NCBI GenBank assembly: GCA_025449845.1 | Contig: JANWIP010000007.1 | Location: forward strand, 1-64,000 | Source of the DNA: Solirubrobacteraceae bacterium | GTDB lineage: Bacteria; Actinomycetota; Thermoleophilia; Solirubrobacterales; Solirubrobacteraceae | Reading direction: 5' to 3' | Length of the DNA: 64,000 nt | Shown here: one piece after another, positions 1 to 7,614 of the stretch | How the letters are laid out: every line of letters begins with the position of its first letter | Numbering within the stretch: position 1 is the stretch's first letter | Notes under the pieces: model-generated | Databases searched by the model: none | The model's input: the letters and a program-made list of their open reading frames with translations, nothing else | Told to the model about the DNA's origin: nothing | Position numbers and translations under genes: made by a program

Positions 1-71
1 ATCCGCAAAAGCACCTCAACGACCGCCGCACGCCCAGCGTCATAGATCGCTTCCGCCTCAACCCGCTCCAC
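1..71 (-). CDS. Possible 5' fragment of a transposase-like gene, cut by the window edge
   Basis: A minus-strand frame opens at a GTG at 71 (its codon is preceded by an in-frame TAA a few codons upstream) and runs off the left edge. The visible residues read roughly MERVEAEAIYDAGRAAVVEV. That pattern resembles the N-terminus of IS66-type transposases, which often begin with an 'AxYDAGRxAVVxLL' helix. Only 23 codons are visible and there is no good ribosome binding site, so this is a weak call; a chance open frame is quite possible. Confidence 0.3.
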   Translation of the reverse strand, partial: MERVEAEAIYDAGRAAVVEVLLR

Positions 72-173
72 ACACCCAGATTCGACGAACCGGAGTTATG
101 TCCCCCCAACCCCACTGAACGCTTACGGCTTTTGACGACTTATGACGTGTCTGTGATCGCGTACAAGACCTGC

Positions 174-192
174 GTGACACAAGTGGTGACAC
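174..192. repeat. Short direct repeat GTGACAC in a gene-free stretch (72-520)
   Basis: GTGACAC occurs at 174-180 and again at 186-192, separated by AAGTG. The surrounding 72-520 region shows no convincing coding frame on either strand. Short, closely spaced repeats like this are often seen near integrase or transposase genes, and a possible transposase start lies just to the left, but no function can be shown from sequence alone. The region also holds one copy of a 20-base repeat (401-420) found again at 983-1002. Confidence 0.4.
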
Positions 193-400
193 AGCCAAAC
201 ATTTCCCGACTGGATTTGCGCTGCTCGCAGGGCCCGTGCGACGCGCGACCGTGCGGGCACGCCGGATAGCGCCAGATGGCAGCCCGTGCGGTGCACGAAA
301 GCGGCGCGAGGATGCCGCTTACACGCAAAGCCCGGAGCGCGTCATGGTGCGGGCGGGCGCTGCTCGTTGTCGTCCAGAGCATGCGATGCGAGCGACGTCT

Positions 401-1002
401 GCTGACGCGCTCGCATCCACGTCGGACGCAGGAGCCCACGCTTTTCGGCGCCACGCTCCCGCGAAGTAGAAAGAAGTCGCGTGGCGTATTGTCCTCGTCA
501 CCCATAGCGAGGAGACCACAATGGCCGATTCAACTACTACTCCTACTCGCCTTGTCGGCATCGATGATCTCGGCGAGCGGCAGGTCACCGTCATCGAGAC
601 ACCGCATGGCGCGCTCGCGGTCGGTATCAGTGGTGGTGAGCCGTTCGCGGTTTCCAATCGCTGCCGCCATCTGTTCGCCTCGCTTGGCGAAGGACACGTT
701 GCCGAGGATGGATGTCTCCAGTGCCCGTGGCACGCGGCTCGCTACGACGTGCGCACTGGCGCGATGACCCGCGGCCCCCAGGGTGCGTTTAAGCCCTTGG
801 CTGGCCTGGTGAAGGGCACTACCGGCGCTCGGGCGCTCAAGACATTCCCAGTAGTGCTGCGCGACGGCGCGATCTGGTTGGAGGGTTAGCGACGAGCCGT
901 CCGCCGCCCACTCGGAAACGCGGAAGGGCCAGGACGAACTAATGACCGGGACTCATTCGCTGCAGACGCGTGGGCGTGGTCCGCTGATGCGCTCGCATCG
1001 AC
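401..1002. repeat. 20-bp near-identical direct repeats flanking the Rieske gene (401-420 and 983-1002)
   Basis: GCTGACGCGCTCGCATCCAC at 401-420 and GCTGATGCGCTCGCATCGAC at 983-1002 match at 18 of 20 positions. The core is a dyad: the second copy reads GATGCG-CT-CGCATC. A few more matching bases follow each copy (ACGCAG). The two copies bracket the single Rieske gene. They may be traces of a duplicated noncoding element or a small mobile unit. The annotation covers the outer span; only the two ends are the repeats. Confidence 0.45.
521..889 (+). CDS. Rieske [2Fe-2S] ferredoxin-like protein
   Basis: A 122-residue soluble protein with the complete Rieske cluster signature. Cys-X-His appears in NRCRHLF near residue 44 and Cys-X2-His in CLQCPWH near residue 66, giving the two Cys and two His that bind the 2Fe-2S cluster. 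The Gly-rich loop ASLGEGHV lies between them. The length fits a stand-alone Rieske ferredoxin that passes electrons to an oxygenase or other redox enzyme; no oxygenase is adjacent. ATG 521 is supported by GCGAGGAG at 507-514. The gene stands alone with long noncoding flanks on both sides, and its redox partner is unknown. Confidence 0.88.
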   Translation: MADSTTTPTRLVGIDDLGERQVTVIETPHGALAVGISGGEPFAVSNRCRHLFASLGEGHVAEDGCLQCPWHAARYDVRTGAMTRGPQGAFKPLAGLVKGTTGARALKTFPVVLRDGAIWLEG

Positions 1003-1215
1003 ACGCAGTGGAGCCACTGCAAGCCGTCGCGCCGGGGCCGGTCCACGCCGTTGCGCCCACCCGTTTTCGCTGTCATTCGAGAACCGGCCCCACCAGAGTC
1101 CGTCCTTGATCAGCACGCCGTGGTCCAGTGCCGCTGGCACCTAGCTTGGCGTGTCGTAGATCGGGCGGACGAAGAGCGGCGTCTCGGGGATTCTTGGTGG
1201 CTCAGGGAGGTGGGT
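890..1215. other. Gene-free stretch
   Basis: About 326 bases between the Rieske gene and the convergent small basic-protein gene. Frames on either strand here show only the arginine/alanine-rich composition expected of noncoding GC-rich DNA, and none has a ribosome binding site. The only structure I see is the second copy of the 20-base repeat at 983-1002. Confidence 0.5.
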
Positions 1216-1446
1216 TCAGGCGTCTGCGAGCGCCTGAACGACGGTTTCCAGAGCAGGCCGCTCGGCATCTGTCCGAGATGACTCACTGGTCGTTGTGTCG
1301 ATTGTGTCGCCGGGCGAGTCTGAATGATGTGCCGGCGTCAGCTTTCGCGCGTCCTTCCTGGCCTGCTTATCCAGCCGACGCTCGCGGAGCCGGCTTTCAC
1401 GGGTCAGCTTTGCCATCGTGGTCTTCTTCTTGCCGCTTGAGGCCAT
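1216..1446 (-). CDS. Small lysine/arginine-rich protein of unknown function
   Basis: A 76-residue protein. The first 40 residues are strongly basic and look helical (MASSGKKKTTMAKLTRES then RLRERRLDKQARKDARK); the C-terminal half is acidic and Ser/Thr-rich. The start at 1446 is chosen because AAGGAG sits 8-9 bases upstream; an in-frame codon at 1497 lacks such a site. The charged N-terminus suggests RNA or DNA contact, but I recognise no named domain. Its upstream neighbour on the same strand is the cold-shock protein, so both may belong to a stress or nucleic-acid set (inference). Confidence 0.68.
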   Translation of the reverse strand: MASSGKKKTTMAKLTRESRLRERRLDKQARKDARKLTPAHHSDSPGDTIDTTTSESSRTDAERPALETVVQALADA

Positions 1447-1592
1447 GTCTGTTAGCTCCTTGTTGTGGAGTACCGAGCGCGTCCACGCCAGGGTCATCCG
1501 GTGTGATGAACCCGAAGACCAAGTCGCCGTTGGGCCAACTTCACGTCCCCTGCGGCCTGCGTACCGATCACGCCGGCAGGGCCCGAAGAGCG

Positions 1593-1796
1593 CTACGCCA
1601 GCTGGACGTTCCCAGCCTTGGGCCCCTTGTCGCTCGTCTCGGTGTCGTAGGAGACCTTTGCGCCTTCGGCGAGCGAGCGATAGCCCTCACCGACGATTGC
1701 GCTGTGATGGACGAACAGGTCCTTGGACTGATCATCGGGCGTGATGAACCCGAAGCCCTTGTCGTCGCTGAACCACTTTACGGTTCCAGTAGCCAT
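1593..1796 (-). CDS. Cold-shock-domain protein (CspA family)
   Basis: A 67-residue single cold-shock domain. It begins [20 protein letters not shown], carries RNP1 (KGFGFI) and RNP2 (LFVHHSAI), and ends KAGNVQLA, typical of the whole family. Such proteins bind single-stranded RNA and DNA and act as RNA chaperones. The start at 1796 is fixed by CGGAGGAAAA four bases upstream; a longer in-frame extension to 1904 lacks homology. The family's expected length is 65-70 residues, so it looks complete. It may be transcribed alone or read on into the small basic gene downstream. Confidence 0.95.
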   Translation of the reverse strand: MATGTVKWFSDDKGFGFITPDDQSKDLFVHHSAIVGEGYRSLAEGAKVSYDTETSDKGPKAGNVQLA

Positions 1797-1977
1797 TGTA
1801 TTTTCCTCCGGCGTGGATAGTGCTGCGAACGCGGAGATTGCTAAGCAAAGGCTACGAGCGCTGGCACTGCGATGTTGGGTGAACAACCCAACCTGATCTA
1901 TCAACCGTAGCAGCAGTCAGATGAACCCTCGCGGGCACCGTGCACCCCGACCGTCGGCCTGCGGTCTCGCGGAGCGT

Positions 1978-2265
1978 TCAGGCCAGTACGTCGGCCGGCA
2001 GCACGAAGCGCAATGGAGTCCGCGGCTCGGTCCCGTCTGAGAGGCCAAGGCGCTGGCCGTGCAGGCCTCGTCTGGGAGCTTCGGGGGCCACCGCCTCGGC
2101 CACTCCGGCGTGATTGGCGATCCACTCCATCACGGTCGGGAAGTCGCTTCCCGACGCCAGCAGGGCCGCACGCTCGACGACATCCCCGCCGGAGGAGTGG
2201 GGGCGTGCCAGCCGTTTCAGGAGGGCGCGGATCTCAGCGTCGCCGGTCCCGTCCTCTGCGCTCAC
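1978..2265 (-). CDS. Hypothetical protein, third gene of a small overlapping cluster
   Basis: A 95-residue soluble protein of no recognised family. It starts at a GTG (2265) that overlaps the stop of the preceding gene in GTGA, the hallmark of translational coupling. The N-terminal half looks helical (residues 8-60, including MEWIANHAGV), while the C-terminal third is Arg/Pro-rich and may be disordered. It shares its cluster with the 105- and 50-residue proteins upstream. No transposase or toxin motif is evident. Confidence 0.55.
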   Translation of the reverse strand: MSAEDGTGDAEIRALLKRLARPHSSGGDVVERAALLASGSDFPTVMEWIANHAGVAEAVAPEAPRRGLHGQRLGLSDGTEPRTPLRFVLPADVLA

Positions 2266-2579
2266 GAGAACTCCGTCACCGAGTAGACGGGGCGACCGAC
2301 GCGCGCGGGCGCGCTCTCGCTGCCGCTGTCGGTATGCACGCAGAAGTCCTCGAAGCGTCCGTGGTCGAGGATCGCGACCACGACATCGCCGTCCTTGGAC
2401 AGCGGCCTGCCGACCTCGATCTCCCGGTCCTGTCCATCGAAGCGACAGCTCAGCTTGAAGATCCGCCGCGATCGCGCAGGGCAGCCGGCGGCGAGCAGCG
2501 AACGCACGCGCAACTCGCTGTAAGCCTTCTCGGTGCGCGCCCCGTCCGACTTGATGCCGGCGACGAAGAAGCTCGTCAC
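2262..2579 (-). CDS. Hypothetical protein, second gene of the cluster
   Basis: A 105-residue soluble protein starting at GTG 2579, overlapping the stop of the 50-residue gene by GTGA, and ending in a GTGA overlap with the next gene. The middle (KLSCRFDGQDREIEVGRPLS, then DGDVVVAILDHG) looks like a small beta-barrel or beta-sandwich. Two cysteines (C33, C44) and a third near residue 80 are not arranged as a metal site. I do not recognise the family. Tight coupling on both sides implies it works with its neighbours. Confidence 0.58.
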   Translation of the reverse strand: MTSFFVAGIKSDGARTEKAYSELRVRSLLAAGCPARSRRIFKLSCRFDGQDREIEVGRPLSKDGDVVVAILDHGRFEDFCVHTDSGSESAPARVGRPVYSVTEFS

Positions 2580-2728
2580 TTGCGCGCCTTGGCCGGCACG
2601 GCGGGATAGCGCCGGCGCTCCTCGGGGGTCATCTTGCGGATCCTCAGCGAACCGTCCTTGACCTGGCGCTGGAGCTCCTCCAGCTTCACGCGTCGGCGCT
2701 CGGCGGCGCGATCTCCCTGAGTGAGCAT
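2576..2728 (-). CDS. 50-residue charged protein, first gene of the cluster
   Basis: This small gene reads from ATG 2728. Residues 5-40 are highly charged and predicted helical (RAAERRRVKLEELQRQVKDG), followed by RKMTPEERRRYP. GGAG lies just upstream of the start with unusually short spacing. Its TGA overlaps the GTG of the next gene, which supports that it is real. The 'MTPEERRR' type of short basic protein recurs in actinobacteria, but I cannot name a function. It probably starts a three-gene transcript (50, 105 and 95 residues). Confidence 0.6.
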   Translation of the reverse strand: MLTQGDRAAERRRVKLEELQRQVKDGSLRIRKMTPEERRRYPAVPAKARK

Positions 2729-2994
2729 TACTCCAGGCTAGCGCGGCCGCGAGCCTTGCGGGAGAATTGGCGGCCAGGGCACAATCACGGGGGTGGCTGT
2801 AGACGCCCCCGGGCGTCCCCGAGAGTTCGCAAGCGCGCGACTGCCAACATCAGCCCCGGATCCTCCCGTCGAGGTGCACGATGAGCAAGCGCACCGACTG
2901 ACAATCGGCTCACGCTCACCCGACGGGGCGCTGCCGAGACGAGCAGGAGCGCGGATGGTGAAGAGGGCTTGCCCCGGCTCACTATCATGGGCCT

Positions 2995-3261
2995 GTGAGC
3001 GGCCAGAGGGTGCCCGGTGGGGTGGTACATAAGCTGCCTGCGGACCTGCGTGAGGCGCTGATCGCCGACGCCATGGCACTCGACGCCTGGAAGGACATCA
3101 CGCCCTTAGCCCGCAATGAGTTCATCTGCTGGGTCGAGGACGCCAAGCAGGAGACGACCCGAGAGCGCCGCATTCGGCGGACCCAGGAAGAGCTTGAGGA
3201 AGGCCAGCGCCGGCCCTGCTGCTGGCCGGGGTGTAAGCACCGCGACCGCACCGGCAAGTAG
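2995..3261 (+). CDS. YdeI/OmpD-associated (bacteriocin-protection-like) family protein, short form
   Basis: An 88-residue protein matching the C-terminal YdeI/OmpD-associated domain: VHKLPADLREALIADAMALD, then TPLARNEFICWVEDAKQ, then RRIRRTQEELEEGQRRPCCWPGC. The pattern 'ARNEFICWVExAK...R..R.......G.RRPCCWPGC' is characteristic of the family, whose biochemical role is not settled. The start is GTG 2995. A TATCAT hexamer at 2983-2988 ends six bases before the GTG, so the message may be leaderless; I see no Shine-Dalgarno sequence. The CC-x3-C cluster near the end could bind metal. Confidence 0.8.
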   Translation: MSGQRVPGGVVHKLPADLREALIADAMALDAWKDITPLARNEFICWVEDAKQETTRERRIRRTQEELEEGQRRPCCWPGCKHRDRTGK

Positions 3262-3484
3262 CGGATGTGCCCGGACAGGACGGACGATCTGGGCCGGTCG
3301 GACGCATGTGACACGGGCTGAGGAGGTTGAGGGCCATGTGGGGAGATTTCCCCGTGGTGGCTCGAGTCCACTCGGGCGCATTGAGAAAAAGTCCTGTCAA
3401 TGTGGACCCCGCTCGGCGCGAACTCGTGCTGAGCCACCGGCGCTATGCTCATCTTTCGAGGGCGTCTACTGAAAGGGGTTCCCC

Positions 3485-4081
3485 TTGCCCCATGTACTTA
3501 CGTCCACGCTGCCCGACGCCACCGCGTCGCGTGGTGGCAGTTCGTCGGTCCTCGCCGAGCGCGAGGCGAGCACCACCCAGTTTCCCGAGGAAGAGGGCGT
3601 GGAGTTGCGCAGCAGGGCCGATGGCAAGGGCGACGGAGTTCTGGCCACGCGCCCGTTTGCGGCCGGCGAGACCGTCATGGTCGGCTTCCTCATCGGGGCG
3701 CTGACGGACAATAACTCGCACGCAACGCAGGTCGGTCCCAGCCGTTGGGCGCTCCATGGTGGCCTCGGCCCCAAGGTCAACCACTCCTGCGACCCCAACT
3801 GCGGCGTCCGGCTCAACGACGGGCAGGCCTTCGACTTCATCGCCCGCCGCGCGATCGGCGCCGGGCAGGAATTGACGTTCGACTACGCCATGCGCAACTT
3901 CACGATCGACCATTTCCCGGCCACCTGCCTATGCGGTGCGGCTGGATGCCGCGGTTCGGTCACCGGCTGGAAGGACCTGCCCGCCGCGCGTAAGGCCGAC
4001 TACGGCGAGCTTGTCGCTCCATACCTGCGCCTGATGGACGATGACATCGCGGCTCAGGCTCCCTTGCAGAACGCGATGTAG
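3485..4081 (+). CDS. SET-domain protein (putative protein lysine methyltransferase)
   Basis: A 198-residue protein with the SET core. GKGDGVLATRPFAAGE forms the N-terminal strand pair. KVNHSCDPNCGVR is the pseudoknot motif (N-H-S-C) that contacts S-adenosylmethionine, and ELTFDYAM carries the catalytic tyrosine. After it comes a Cys-X-Cys-X4-Cys element (CLCGAAGCRGSV) like the post-SET zinc site. A substrate cannot be deduced. The first 40 residues are probably disordered. The start is TTG 3485, after an AAAGGGG-type site; no ATG is available before the conserved core. The 3' end overlaps the end of the convergent Cys-rich gene by 28 bases. Confidence 0.82.
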   Translation: MPHVLTSTLPDATASRGGSSSVLAEREASTTQFPEEEGVELRSRADGKGDGVLATRPFAAGETVMVGFLIGALTDNNSHATQVGPSRWALHGGLGPKVNHSCDPNCGVRLNDGQAFDFIARRAIGAGQELTFDYAMRNFTIDHFPATCLCGAAGCRGSVTGWKDLPAARKADYGELVAPYLRLMDDDIAAQAPLQNAM

Positions 4082-6111
4082 TCTTCAAGCGGAGCCGGGT
4101 CGCTCCCTGGATCTCCTGTCGTGAGCAGCACATCGACCGCGAGCCTGAGCAGGTAGGCGCAGGGGGAGAGTTCCTTAAAACTCCACCCTGAAGATATGGC
4201 TGTGCCGTACCAGCTCTCGCCCGGTTCCTGTGCCGCAGGGGGTTCGAGGTCAAACGCGTAGGGTCCGCCGGGTCCTTCCAGTGAGACCGACACCGCCCCA
4301 AGGTTCGCGTGCGCGGCCGTGAACTTCACCGTGAGCGATTCGCCGAGATCGGTGCAGGGTGATTCGGCGAGCTCAGCGATCCCGATCGAGGACACCGCGA
4401 GCTCATGCGTATGCCCGAACAGGCCCCCGGGCCAGTAGGGATGATGGGAAATGTTTTCATAGCGCGTGTTGTTGATCGCAATGTGCTCACAGGTGCCGGC
4501 CTCGCTCCCGTCACCCGATGTCCCAGCATTGCGAGTACGCATGCGAATCCCGTAGTGGACATCGGTCTGAAGCGGCGCATTGGCCGCGCCGCCGGCCACA
4601 ACACCCGTCTCATCCACGGTTTCAACAAATGGCAGCAGCGTCGTCGTGATGAGCTGCAGCAGGTCGCCTCCCGGTACGAACTCCCACTGCGTGAGACTCA
4701 CAGGAACCATCGGCGGCGTGGGGAACATCGGTGGCAGTTCGACCCAGCCATCCGCGCTGGGCGTGATCACGAAGATGCCCGGCGCCGCGGGCCTGTTCAC
4801 CCACACGGGGATCTCCTCAAAGAACGGGAAGACCGGCAGCGAACGGATGAACGATCCGATATTTGTCGCGGCGATCTGTGCGGGCAGCACCGGCGACCAC
4901 GAGCCCGCCGGAGTCGGACCCGGCAGGATCGGCGTACCGTCAGACTTGGTGGTCCCGTCGGGCGAGGTCGGCACCGTCTCGAAGCGGTATTCGAGGACTG
5001 GTGAGGTGGCGACCATGGAGATACCGCCATTCAGGCGCAAGGTGCTGTAGAACGCCCGCTCATCGGCGACAGTGAGGCCACTTTCACCTGCGTGGCTGCT
5101 GATGTCGGTTTCGTAGTACAACGTCCCGATCTTGGTGAAAATACCTAGCGTCCGCGGAGGACAGACGCAGACACAGAAGTGCTGGCAGCGTAGAAAGCAC
5201 ACCCAGTGAGCGAATTGCAGGCAGTATCGCTCGAACGTGAACTCCTCCACGAGGCTGCCGACGGTCTCCAGGTCCTCGCGCAGCACGGCCGCGCTGAGAC
5301 GCTCAAGCGCCCCCTGCTTGGCAGCGAGCGTGCCGCCGGCCCGTGCAAACTCCAGCATCTCCTCGATCGGCGACTCGATGCGCTCGATCGGAAATACGCG
5401 GCACACGCGCAGGCATAGAAATATGCAACGCCAGCTGCAAAACCACTCGCAGATCAAGTGGCAAGACTGCTGCTGCGCAGACGTAGCGCCCTCAAGCGTT
5501 GAACCCAGGCGCTTACAGTCATCGGCGCCGACAGCCTTCACTGCTGCCGCAAAGGTCTCCTTGTCGGCAGCGAGCGTGCCGATCGCGTGTCCCGCCGCCT
5601 GCAACTCGGGAACAAGCTCAGGTCGTTTGACTACCAACGGCCGACATACCACGTCGCAGATGAGCCTGAAATGCACGGTGCATGCCCAGTGGCAAAGCAG
5701 GTGGGAGAAACGCTCCAGGCCGTTCTGCTTGACCAGAGCGCCCCAAGCGTCACTGTCGCGTTCATCGATGGCGATCGCAACCTGTTGCACGAGCTCTTCA
5801 TTGGCAGTGACCTTGGCGAGCACCTCGGCGAACTCGGCCGCCTCAGGAGGCTCTTGCTCAAGCGCAGGCGGCCCTGAGAGCTCCAGGCAGAGCAGCACGC
5901 ATTCCTTACTGCGCAGCCAGTGACAGATAACCTCGCAGCGCTCACTGAGCTTGTGTCGGGCAAGGAGCATCTGCATCGATTCGCCATCCCGCGCGCGGAA
6001 CGCATCGACGACCGCGCGGAATGTCTCCTCGTTCTCGGCGAGCAAAGCCATCGCCTCGGCCCCCTCCTGCACCTCGCTCAGCAGCATTCGGTTCGGCGCT
6101 AGGTCAGCCAT
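4054..6111 (-). CDS. Four-repeat protein with cysteine-laddered helices and a beta-rich C-terminus, function unknown
   Basis: 685 residues from ATG 6111, supported by AGAGGGG just upstream; an in-frame extension to 6183 has no such site. Residues 16-320 hold four repeats of about 65-100 residues. Each has a charged helical part and then a helix with cysteines every fourth residue: C59, C63, C71, C75; C140, C144, C152, C156; C217, C221, C225, C229, C233, C237; C297, C305, C309, C313, C317 (plus C315). An H-W or E-W pair lies beside the second rung (CHW, CHW, CEW, AHW). Residues 330-685 are Pro/Gly/Thr-rich, probably beta, and almost cysteine-free. No signal peptide or clear membrane segment is seen. 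The SfLAP gene lies 129 bases upstream on the same strand. I recognise no named family; see findings for a possible metal-storage comparison. Confidence 0.75.
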   Translation of the reverse strand: MADLAPNRMLLSEVQEGAEAMALLAENEETFRAVVDAFRARDGESMQMLLARHKLSERCEVICHWLRSKECVLLCLELSGPPALEQEPPEAAEFAEVLAKVTANEELVQQVAIAIDERDSDAWGALVKQNGLERFSHLLCHWACTVHFRLICDVVCRPLVVKRPELVPELQAAGHAIGTLAADKETFAAAVKAVGADDCKRLGSTLEGATSAQQQSCHLICEWFCSWRCIFLCLRVCRVFPIERIESPIEEMLEFARAGGTLAAKQGALERLSAAVLREDLETVGSLVEEFTFERYCLQFAHWVCFLRCQHFCVCVCPPRTLGIFTKIGTLYYETDISSHAGESGLTVADERAFYSTLRLNGGISMVATSPVLEYRFETVPTSPDGTTKSDGTPILPGPTPAGSWSPVLPAQIAATNIGSFIRSLPVFPFFEEIPVWVNRPAAPGIFVITPSADGWVELPPMFPTPPMVPVSLTQWEFVPGGDLLQLITTTLLPFVETVDETGVVAGGAANAPLQTDVHYGIRMRTRNAGTSGDGSEAGTCEHIAINNTRYENISHHPYWPGGLFGHTHELAVSSIGIAELAESPCTDLGESLTVKFTAAHANLGAVSVSLEGPGGPYAFDLEPPAAQEPGESWYGTAISSGWSFKELSPCAYLLRLAVDVLLTTGDPGSDPAPLEDYIAFCKGA

Positions 6112-6240
6112 CGCGGTCCCCTCTTTTCCATTTTTGAGAGTTAAAGATCCATCGGGTCCGAGCCACGTTTCGGACACTCTCATTAATGTGCGTCAATTAC
6201 ACCCGATGTGGACGGATGTACAAGACGATTTTCGTCTGAC

Positions 6241-6912
6241 CTACCCGGTGAGCCCGGCGATGCCGTTTCGCATCAGTACGGCTGCGAGCAAGATGAGTAT
6301 CACCGCGGCGACGGTTCTCGCATGACGCTCCAGCAATCCCCGCGCCGCATGGAGCCTGCGCTTGGTCGGCTCAGGCGCGACTGCGAGCATCACCAGTGCA
6401 ACGGAGAGAGGGAGCAACGACACGAGCGCAAAGGCAACCCACGCAAGGATGTACTGACCAGCATTGGGGTTAGCCTCGGAGATGTCCTTGAGCGCCAGCG
6501 GAATGAACGCCCCGGGATTAGCCAAAGTGGCCCCGGCGCCAACAATCGCGATTACCGGCGAGGAGGCGACCTTGCTCATGCGGTCGATCATGCTCGCCAC
6601 CCGCTTGGGGTTACGTGGACGTCGCAAAAAGCGAATGACAAAGAACAGCACCAGCACACTCGCGCAGACATCTACGATCGCGACCCATGTCTTCGGCGTG
6701 TTGGGCTTGGGCGAGGCAGCAGAGCCGCCGAGCACGAACGCGGCGATGACACCAATCACGAGCGTCACACCAAACGCGCCGAAATAGAACCACAGGCCGG
6801 TGCGCATCGGCCGCTCCCCCAGGACGAGCACGAGCACCGACAGGAACAGCGTCACAGGCGCCAGCATCGCGCCTAGCGCGACCAGTGCAAGCTCGGCGTC
6901 GACCGAGGTCAT
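6241..6912 (-). CDS. GAP / SfLAP (Sap, sulfolipid-1-addressing) family membrane protein
   Basis: A 223-residue integral membrane protein with six hydrophobic segments. They are near residues 6-32, 40-62, 78-97, 117-137, 148-175 and 200-220. A cytoplasmic basic loop lies between the third and fourth (RFLRRPRNPKRVASMIDRMS), followed by the small-residue stretch GAGATLANPGAFIPLALKDI. This layout matches the actinobacterial GAP/SfLAP family, related to LysE-type exporters; mycobacterial members take part in glycolipid export. The substrate here is unknown. It lies just upstream of the Cys-ladder gene on the same strand and could share its transcript. Confidence 0.8.
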   Translation of the reverse strand: MTSVDAELALVALGAMLAPVTLFLSVLVLVLGERPMRTGLWFYFGAFGVTLVIGVIAAFVLGGSAASPKPNTPKTWVAIVDVCASVLVLFFVIRFLRRPRNPKRVASMIDRMSKVASSPVIAIVGAGATLANPGAFIPLALKDISEANPNAGQYILAWVAFALVSLLPLSVALVMLAVAPEPTKRRLHAARGLLERHARTVAAVILILLAAVLMRNGIAGLTG

Positions 6913-6930
6913 CGGCTAGACCCTGATCAG

Positions 6931-6972
6931 AAAAAGTCGCGGGAGCCCAGGCGTGCCCCGAGCTCCCGCGAC
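6931..6972 (-). terminator. Rho-independent terminator for the DUF7144-type gene
   Basis: On the minus strand an 11-bp perfect stem (GTCGCGGGAGC with GCTCCCGCGAC, arms at 6962-6972 and 6936-6946) is followed at once by five T residues (the A run at 6931-6935 on the plus strand). It sits just past the stop of the gene at 6994 and before the SfLAP start, so it separates these two units. Confidence 0.85.
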
Positions 6973-6993
6973 CCGATCAGATCTCTGACCCGA

Positions 6994-7368
6994 TCAGACC
7001 TCCTTGGGCTCGCCGAGAACCGCGAGACCGTGGATGCAGACCAGGCAGATGGCGAACACACCGAGTGACCACCAAGGGTGCGCTCCACCAACGTCCAGCA
7101 GTGCGCCGATCGCGCCCAGCGTGGCCGCCGCGATCCCGATCACACGACCGTAGGCATTGCCCCCGAACAGCGACAGGGACGCCGTCAACTGTATGACGCC
7201 CAGGATGATGGTGATCCACCCCCATGTGTGGAGGCTAGAGAAAACGAACTGCGTGTCGTTGACATAGAAATGCGCATCTCCCACGGCTGCGATGCCGTAG
7301 ATGATGTTGAGGATCCCGGCAACCATCAATAGGATGCCCACGAACAATGCACTACCGACTCCTCGCAT
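6994..7368 (-). CDS. DUF7144-like four-helix membrane protein
   Basis: A 124-residue protein with four transmembrane segments (about residues 6-28, 48-68, 74-93 and 98-117). The conserved pieces GILLMVAGILNIIYGIAAV and HTWGWITIILGVIQL, with a short strand-like loop (YVNDTQFVFSSL) between helices 1 and 2, are typical of small actinobacterial membrane proteins now grouped as DUF7144. The function is not known. GGGGAG precedes ATG 7368. It is a single-gene unit: a terminator follows it, and the divergent gene upstream is a large secreted protein. Confidence 0.78.
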   Translation of the reverse strand: MRGVGSALFVGILLMVAGILNIIYGIAAVGDAHFYVNDTQFVFSSLHTWGWITIILGVIQLTASLSLFGGNAYGRVIGIAAATLGAIGALLDVGGAHPWWSLGVFAICLVCIHGLAVLGEPKEV

Positions 7369-7614
7369 TTGCTCCCCTTCCCATTAGGGGCGCCGTCTGA
7401 CGCCCTTACGGAAGTCTAGGCTGTTGGGCAGAATTCGCATGCACGCAACAATGCACAGACCGGGATGGCTGTGGGCCGGCAGCGGCTAGGTATGCCGCCC
7501 CCAGCAAGATATTCCTCGGCGAGGTCTTCCCCAAGCGGCCCCAAAGCAGTACGCTTGCGCGACTCAACGCTCTGTCAAGAAGGCAGTGGGGCTCACCACG
7601 GATGGGAGAGATCA

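Noticed and set aside
2738..3079. Minus-strand frame opposite the YdeI-like gene
   Set aside because: The plus strand has the recognisable YdeI/OmpD-associated pattern; the minus frame is a shadow.
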